64,000 nt of DNA from Eucalyptus grandis. Lineage: Eukaryota > Streptophyta > Magnoliopsida > Myrtales > Myrtaceae. Of the stretch, positions 57,382-64,000 are shown in pieces. The notes beneath the pieces were generated by a model, which did not search any database, was not told where the DNA came from, and saw only the letters and a program-made list of their open reading frames with translations. The translations under genes and the position numbers were made by a program. The stretch lies in NCBI RefSeq assembly GCF_016545825.1, contig NC_052616.1, forward strand, positions 54,135,716-54,199,715, written 5' to 3'. Each line of letters begins with the position of its first letter. Within the stretch, counting starts at the first letter, position 1.

Positions 57382-58215
57382 TAAAAGACAGTCCACAAAC
57401 ACGGGATACTAGCGGGGAGAGGAAAATTCTTCCGACACAATGGTCATGCAACATGGGGAATTCCAACGATGAGGCTGTGTAATGCTACAGTTCTTTTGTC
57501 GGGGTCGATGTTGTATATTATACTGGGACGTTCGTGGGGGTCTTCAATATGGCAGTCTACGTAAAATTGAGGTAGTTGGAGAGTTTTAATTTGTGCCTCG
57601 GGAACAAAATTGCCAGGTTTGGCGAGCTTAAGAGAATGAGATTTCTGGGGACAAGGTGCAGGAGCTGCTATCTACTTATATGAAGTAGTGTTGATATCCT
57701 CGAAGTCTGAACAGTGATCACTACCCAGAGGTCCTAACGGATAGCCTGTTTAGAGAGAGATCGGAAAGACTTAAGCTAACCTTATTCATCACTTAGAATG
57801 TGTCGAAAACCATTGTGCTCGACTAAGTTTTCAGTGTGCACGTATCTTTATTTGGACTGGCAGAGTGTCACTCTGTCATCTAGGACTAGTTCAGGACACT
57901 GAGTAGTAGCTGCTCAGGAGACCTTGGGAAGAATCAGAGTGCAAGGAGACAATAACTTATTGCATCCATCTCCTGACAATTTACGATTTTCAAGCAAAAT
58001 TCAATGGGGCAACCATGTTCATCAACTAGCTCACATCTCTGGAAGAATCAGAGGTACACTGTAATTAACAAAATGACTTCTGATTACTATTTGTGACACA
58101 AAATAGTTGAAAACCACCTCTGCCCGTCCACTTGATCAATGTTTACCAAGAAAGAGAATAGCTAGTCATAAAATGCATAGTCACAGAATGGCGGAAGCTC
58201 ATACATTGTCAGTAT

Positions 58216-58700
58216 TCATTCAGCTGAAGAACTATAACAAGAAACCCCAATTCCAAGCTTCTCAATCTGATTTAGCTGGTCCTGAAATCTCTCCTCTGAC
58301 GACTCCTCTGTGCGTGGAAAATTACGTTCACAATCTTCTAAAGCATGCTGGAGTCTTGAATTTTCTGAACTGCTTCCTGAAGTCAAAGTTGCTTCATGAA
58401 CTCGAACTTCTATCGCTTCCTGAGCTGAAAGCCGCACCATTTCACAATTTTCTAAAGCATGCTGGATTCTTGAATTTTCTGAACTGCTTCCTGAAGTCAA
58501 AGTTGCTTCATGAACTCGAACTTCTATCGCTTCCTGAGCTGAAAGCCACACCATTTCACAATTTTCTAAAGCATGCTGGAGTCTTGAATTTTCTGAACTG
58601 CTTCCCGAAGTCAAAGCCACTTTGCAAACTCGAACCTCTGCCGCTTCCTAAGCTGAAAGCCACGCCATTTCCTGAACTCGAGGCAGTGCCCCTCTAAGCT
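58216..58700 (-). pseudogene. Coding-like 38-residue tandem repeat region
   Basis: Three 114-bp units (58329-58442, 58443-58556, 58557-58670), so each repeat is 38 residues and keeps the frame. The unit is LTSGSSSENSRLQHALENCE then MVRLSAQEAIEVRVHEA. The first unit (minus direction) has TAG in place of the Gln codon, so that frame starts only at 58620. A tail EESSEERFQDQLNQIEKLGI follows. The plus strand is also open here for 196 codons; the minus strand is preferred because its residues are hydrophilic and coiled-coil-like. The family is not recognised. Confidence 0.4.
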
Positions 58701-60999
58701 TGAAGCAACTCTAGTCACGCCTCCGACATCTCTATTTGCAAAACATCCTCCGTCCCCTGATCACCTTCATATATTGTCTACGCAATCACCATAAACCTTA
58801 TATAGTGAGTATTCATGATATTGATATTGCGCAATCATTAGTTGCAGAGACAGATCGAGAATTAAGTCCTAGCAGAGCTAAGTGTAATGGGAATTCTAGT
58901 TATGTGGTTTTCTTTATTTATCCAAGTTCCAACATTTTGAGATAAATGTGATGTAAAGTTAAATTAAAGATCAGTCAATCTAGATAATTATCTACCTAGG
59001 ACCAGGAGATCTTAACTTCATGACTAAAGATACTAATCTTTAGAGGAGTAAGCGTAAAAGAATTGCTCTGTCTCATTACGGAATTCCTTTCGGAAGAAGG
59101 GTGGGGAAAACTTTCTGCAAGTTCCTTTTGGATGATAAGGGCTATCCAGATATGCAACTCGACTAATCTCCTTGATGTACGGAAAATGTCACGTCCACAT
59201 ACTTTAAATAAAGCTCTATCTCAAATTGGTTACTTTTGTCCCTAAGTTTACTAGAAAAAACATGTACCTTTCTCATCGTTTGGCTGGACTTGCGTGCACT
59301 AATTGTTGTTGAACGAAGCTGAGAAGTTACAAATGGAAACTCAATCTGCGTTCGCGAGGACAAGCACTGAATATGGAGCTTGCTTGAGTCCTATAGCAAT
59401 GGAAAGCTGGTTATAACTCAATAAATTGGCCTTCTTCAACAGCAGCCTTAGTTGATATTTTGATGATTCTGGCCTGAGAGCCCTCAATGCAGAGCCTATC
59501 ATGTCCCTCCCGCCATTTCCTTCTAAATTTTTTCCGCTCTCTTCTCCCGTGGCCTATTCTGATCAAGTCCATAACAAATGTCACAAAGGGAGCACAGAAT
59601 AGCCAAAACAGAATCAACCGCAGCATTAACTGCATTCCCCATAATATCCTTCAGTTGATCAATTGCCAGCATTCCCCATTAAAGCATTACACCGCACACT
59701 GAACGCAGTAACAGACATTTCAGTCCTAATCCACCATGTGTAGTTCGAAAGTTCACTCCAATTTTCCTTTGATCGGGAACGAGGTTAGCATATCTAACTG
59801 GGAAAACAAGAACAAAGGAAGCAATGCCTGAGCATGCGAATGCACTGGGAGGAGACGCACCTGAAGCACTTTGAATAACCAGCGTTGGTTTGCCTATTCT
59901 AAAATATGCAATTTGCAGCTCATGTCAGACTACAACAGTTATGTGCATCGAGGCATATAGTGAACTGTGTTTGATCAGGCCAACTCCAAATCATGTTTTT
60001 ATAAAAACTAAACTATGTCCAAAATTTTCATGAATATCAAACTGAGGGTTAAAATCCCTTAGAGAGTTCATATTCCTAGATAAGTGCAAGATATGGTGGG
60101 ACTATTGATAATCTATTTTAAAACTTAAATCCGATTGATAAATGTGTGATTTAATATTTAAATATTCCATCAATAAAAAATAACAATATTTTCCATTTCA
60201 CCAAAAATGCGAATTTATTATGGAAGTGTTATATCTTCCACCAAAAGTTTGATTTTGGTTTTTTGTGAAATGAGTTTGCGTTGATTTGACAGGAAATTAC
60301 TAGCTTGAAATTTGAAGTAAATGAAAGATGAATACTAGAATTTAATAGGCGCTGAAAGCAAATGCATGAAGAACAAACGAAAATTACAGTGAACAAACGA
60401 ATAACTTCATTCACTTGATATTAGGGTTTAGATAGAGACTTTATAAAACATACAATTGTCCATTTCGTAATCCAATAGCTGCAGCGCCTAATTAGACCAT
60501 AACTAGGTGTTTGGTTAGCCCGAGGCAAATGAATTGAGCAAGTATAAACCTCCGCACACAAATTGACGAAAGTGAATTAAAATGGGGAAAAAATGTCAAG
60601 AACGTTGAAAAATCGCATGATTGGAGCATTAGAGTGAAGGGGGGTTCACTGTAAATAAAATTTACTCATGAATAATGCTAATTTTGAATGTAATTTGCGT
60701 CTCTCTTATAAGATTCTTCGGAGCATACCAACTTTATCTTTGATTGTCCATTTGTACAATGGCTCATAGCGTCGTCCTATGTCCGCACCAGTCATTCAGT
60801 TTTCCCAAATAATAATTTCATGCTAAAAAAGATAAAATAAATGATAAAAATAATTAAATAATAGCTTTATTATCAGTAATATATTTTTCATGAAAGATGA
60901 AAATATTCTTGGTTCATTCATTTTTATAAGTGATATAAAAATTATCTTTAAAAAAATATTTTAAATTATTTTTTTCATAAAATAAATAAATTTTTAAAT
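58701..60999. other. Unassigned
   Basis: No gene supported. A minus frame at 59411-59635, and an overlapping one starting MGNAVNAAVDSVLAILCSLC near 59638, may be a fragment of a small membrane protein; no family is recognised. The remainder is AT-rich. Confidence 0.35.
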
Positions 61000-61469
61000 C
61001 TAAAAAGAGGAAAAATTTCACAACCCAAAAATGAGACGTGGCAAGCACCTGCTCGAATGAGCGGTGAGATTCCCTTTCGTCAGCTTCTTGGCATCGTGGG
61101 CAACCCCAAACCCAAAGCTCCATTTGCCCGCATTCAAGAATTCGATGATCTCATCCAGTGATCAACCTGTGGCTGAGCCACCTACCTGGGCTGGGTCAGC
61201 GCAGAGTTCTCAGCTCATAAATGCTGAAGTAATGTTGTGCCTGTGCGGTGAAGTTAGATGTGTTAGTCCCGATCCGGTGTTTTCTCCCTTGTTCAGCCAA
61301 GGACCTGATCTAGCAGATTGTCCAGGTGCTCCTGCTTCCTCATCCGGACTCGTGCTTCTAGATCATCCTCTTCCTCTTCCTCTGGTCCATTACGACCTGC
61401 GAGTCCTCCGCGGAGGCTGAGTTCTGAACCAGGGATGACCCCTGAAGATGTCCCACTAGGAGATGCCAT
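61000..61469 (-). pseudogene. Group S1 bZIP transcription factor pseudogene, basic region deleted
   Basis: Start MASPSGTSSG at 61469, as in bZIP11/44/53-like proteins. An acidic stretch (EEEEEDDLEA) leads directly into RVRMRKQEHLDNLLDQV, the end of the basic region and the first leucine-zipper heptads. The NRESARR DNA-contact segment before it is missing. A stop comes at 61293. Beyond it, in other frames, relics of the zipper and C-terminus continue: TAQAQHYF (about 61240), ELRTLR, then SLDEIIEFLNAGKWSFGFGV (about 61160-61100). S1 bZIPs are sugar- and amino-acid-responsive regulators. This copy could not bind DNA. Confidence 0.7.
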
Positions 61470-62156
61470 TTATGCAGATACAAACTACGGAGTTCTGTGA
61501 AATTCTCGTGCTTTGTGCAGAGAATTCTCTCTTTTTCAGAGCGTAATTAATTGGGGCAGAATATGAAATTAGATCAACACCCCAGATGATACTCAGCTTC
61601 AGGTGTATTCAGATCGGGTAGGTATCACATACATTAGCAGGAATTGAGGGTTAAATGACGAGACATGGTTGAGCCAGTAGAGGAAGACGACTGAGAAGGA
61701 TTGAAAAAGGTGGGTGCGCTCGAATCAAGAGGAAATTGGGTACCCAAAGAGAAGGATTTCACAGGGAATTTGAGACATGGATCTCAGACATCAAGAAAAG
61801 GGTGATGAGAATGAAGATGGATCTCTTGAAAATAAAAACTAATGAATTGGGGGAATTGAAGGGTCGGTTGTGTGGATCAGGGGTTCAAGAACTCAAAACC
61901 AAATTCAGGACTGACAGAGGGCTTTGAGAAGTTTGCCTACCAAAGCAATTTCTCAAGCAAAGACAAGAAAGGGGCAAAAAGAAAAGGAACAAACGAAACA
62001 AAGAAGGAGAAGAAAGTGGCAACAATTTCGTAATATATCACCAACGAGACAGTAGATGCGGCGCGACTTCCCGTCCTCAACAGACCCCTAAATTCATCAA
62101 TGTTTCATTCTTTGCCGTATCCTCTCTTCTTATTTACACTCATTCTTTTGCTCACC
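61470..62156. other. Unassigned between the bZIP pseudogene and the HIPP gene
   Basis: Would hold the leader of the bZIP gene. The conserved sucrose-control upstream frame of S1 bZIPs was looked for on the minus strand and not recognised. Confidence 0.4.
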
Positions 62157-62807
62157 TCACATGACTGAGCAAGCATTTGGGTTCTCATCACTGAAACTTG
62201 AACGAATAGATGCATCCGAGGGGGAGATAATATGTATACGAGGCCGAGGGAGGTGCATAGTACGGGGATAAGGTGCATGTAAGACGGGTTCATACAGTTG
62301 CGTTCGCTCCCATTCACACACTGACCATAGCCGCATGCCCCTGAAACTCCATCCTCTGGCCTTCCACTTTCCCCATCCGCCGATAATCTCTGCCGCCTTG
62401 TGGCAGCCGCTGCCTTCTTTGTCCTTGGCCTCTCCGCCCTCTTCCTCTTTTTCGGCGGGACGATTTTGACCTCCCTCTTCATCTTGTCCCTCAAGTTCTC
62501 GGCCAGTGCCTTGGCGTCCATGACCCCTTCACCGTGGCCGTATCCCAGTTCCTGTTGATGGCCACGTTGAGAACTCCTGCACAGGGTCGCAGTTCCAAAA
62601 GTTTTAACAGAAGTACCATCAGGAGCATCCACACAACATAACGACCTTCGACGAGAAAAAGCAAAGAGAAACTGGGTATAATGCCACAAATGAATAACGA
62701 AATAGATGACCTTCTGTTTGTGTGATTATCTTGCGAATCCTCCGGATGCATTGCTCGCAGTGGAGGCCACGGCCACTGAGCTTCAGAACCACCGTCGTGA
62801 CCGGAGG
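62157..62807 (-). pseudogene. Heavy-metal-associated isoprenylated plant protein (HIPP), frame broken
   Basis: Two exons. Exon 62807-62712 follows GTGCAG and reads PPVTTVVLKLSGRGLHCEQC then IRRIRKIITQTEG; the CxxC metal-binding pair is present, with two or three extra residues before it. Intron 62711-62577 (GT...CAG). Exon 62576-62157 reads GVLNVAINRNWDTATVKG; after one base is lost it goes on as MDAKALAENLRDKMKREVKI and VPPKK with a Lys-rich linker. After MNPSYMH (about 62275) the frame shifts again to PYPRTMHLPRPRIHIISPSD and ends NPNACSVM, a CaaX farnesylation motif. HIPPs bind metals and are lipid-anchored. The first HMA domain is not found upstream. Two frameshifts mean a recent pseudogene or base-calling errors. 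Confidence 0.7.
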
Positions 62808-64000
62808 CTGCACCCACAGATTGTACATTAGGACATGTTCATATTCATGGACACGTGCATTCATTCTAAACCGTCAAAAGGAAGTAAACAAACGCAGCAA
62901 GTAACGAACAAGAGTGTCAATAGAAATTGGAAGAGCGTTGCTGTGCCAGAAATTCTTGATATTCCCTTGGTCGACATCAGAGGAATGATACTTTAATCTG
63001 GAGATGTCCTTTTCTATTTAACTTGACCCAATTTACTTTCAATTAAACTGCTCCGTTGATAGGCCAAGAGATCAACGGTTAGGATGCTATGACATGGACG
63101 CACGCTTGTTCAAAATTGACCGATGAGAGCCCAGTGTAAGGATTGTAATTCTTTTATATTAATTTAACGACCTTGCTAGCATAACAATTTTTTAACTATT
63201 ATGAAAAATAAAGCTACTAGTAGATTGATTTACTAATTCTATTTCTTGTATTTATCATCATTTGCGTTAATTATTCCATTCCATACCGAGTAAAGCCACC
63301 AAAAAAAAAAAAAATGAGTCTTAGTCTTGCTGTTTTAATTCCATATCCAGTTCTATTTATCTTTCTACTTTTATGACACTTTTAAGTGAACTTTAATTTT
63401 TCATCTATTTTTACATTAATCTATTCTTTTTGCATAATTTTACATACTTCATGTGCTGCTATCTTTTAACGTTAATTTTTTGCATTATAACACCAATAAA
63501 AATTCAGTTACTTTGCATTTTGGAACTAAATAAGAGTTTCATTTTCAAATTTTCAAAATAAAAATCCATAATCATGGGACACATTGTTTCAAATCAGTTT
63601 ATGAAAGTCTGTATTTGTTTTCTTTCTTAATATAAAATAGTATGCTTCAAAATTAATAAGTGCCCCTTTTCGTTATAAATTGCACTTTTTAGAGAAAAAT
63701 ATCTTCGTTGGTATAAAAGTTACATCCTGACACATTATATGACTATTCTTTTAAGCAGTATGTGCTTTAGTTTTACTTTGAAATAATCATGTTCTATGAA
63801 ATCACGCGAATCCTGACTGGTGGTAGTCTGCTATTGTACAAAAGAGCGTAGTCAACTAGTCAAGCCCACGAGTGACTAAAAATAAAATAAAAACTAGTCA
63901 AGCCTACTTTACTATATATGCATGCACAAGCAAAATAGCAAATGATTACGTAAAAGTTTTTGCTTAATCTACAAGTGGATAAATTAGCTCTTTCATACAC
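62808..64000. other. Unassigned right end
   Basis: AT-rich with an A run at 63301-63314. No coding exon for an upstream HMA domain and no repeat family is recognised. Confidence 0.5.

Noticed and set aside
1..64000. tRNA, rRNA genes and CRISPR arrays
   Set aside because: None seen on either strand; the only tRNA-related sequences are the two retrotransposon primer sites.

Overview
This is nuclear DNA from a flowering plant. The intact protein gene is an L-type lectin receptor kinase. The other recognisable host genes are plant families (a helper NLR of the RPW8/NRG1 type, a group S1 bZIP, a REVEILLE-type MYB fragment and an isoprenylated heavy-metal-binding HIPP), and the repeats are plant LTR retrotransposons, a LINE and MITEs. 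A woody eudicot is likely. The species cannot be fixed from the sequence; Myrtaceae is only a guess. A 100-N assembly gap lies at 51213-51312.

Left third (1-22050). A decayed retrotransposon nest. After an LTR end (1-1950) and another LTR-like repeat, a long-LTR chromovirus-type Ty3/gypsy element (Tekay/Del-like) spans 3207-22045 and is bounded by the 5-bp duplication CTACT. An Athila-like Ty3/gypsy element lies in it in reverse (6008-13624). The 3' LTR holds a SIRE-like solo LTR (20433-21704, duplication CTTAG). A deletion with an 8-bp microhomology joins the outer 5' LTR to the middle of the inner element's 3' LTR, removing target-site and gag sequence.

Middle (22050-36600). The lectin receptor kinase (23031-25031, minus) is the only gene here that looks functional; an LTR-like terminus lies about 45 bp upstream of its start codon. 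Next come gene-poor DNA, a 600-bp MITE (29449-30048) and a 5'-truncated minus-strand copy of the Tekay-like element (31063-34870).

Right of centre (36600-47653). A broken RPW8-NB-ARC-LRR (RNL, NRG1-like) gene in five recognisable exons. Its first intron carries a Ty1/copia element (37634-44906) with roughly 98% identical LTRs and a CAAGC duplication. The copia leader holds a very GC-rich, CpG-rich block ending in ten TTGAC(C/T) W-box cores within 86 bp, just before a 33-base A run.

Right end (47654-64000). A minus-strand LINE running into the gap, a second MITE of the same family as the first (51674-52403), a lone REVEILLE-type exon, a 3-unit tandem repeat, a 38-residue protein repeat, a bZIP pseudogene that has lost its basic region, and a HIPP gene whose frame is broken although its CaaX end survives.

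Taken together, this is a repeat-rich plant chromosome segment in which immune-receptor and regulatory genes are being degraded by transposons, deletions and frameshifts. All motif calls were made by eye from the sequence; no database was searched.
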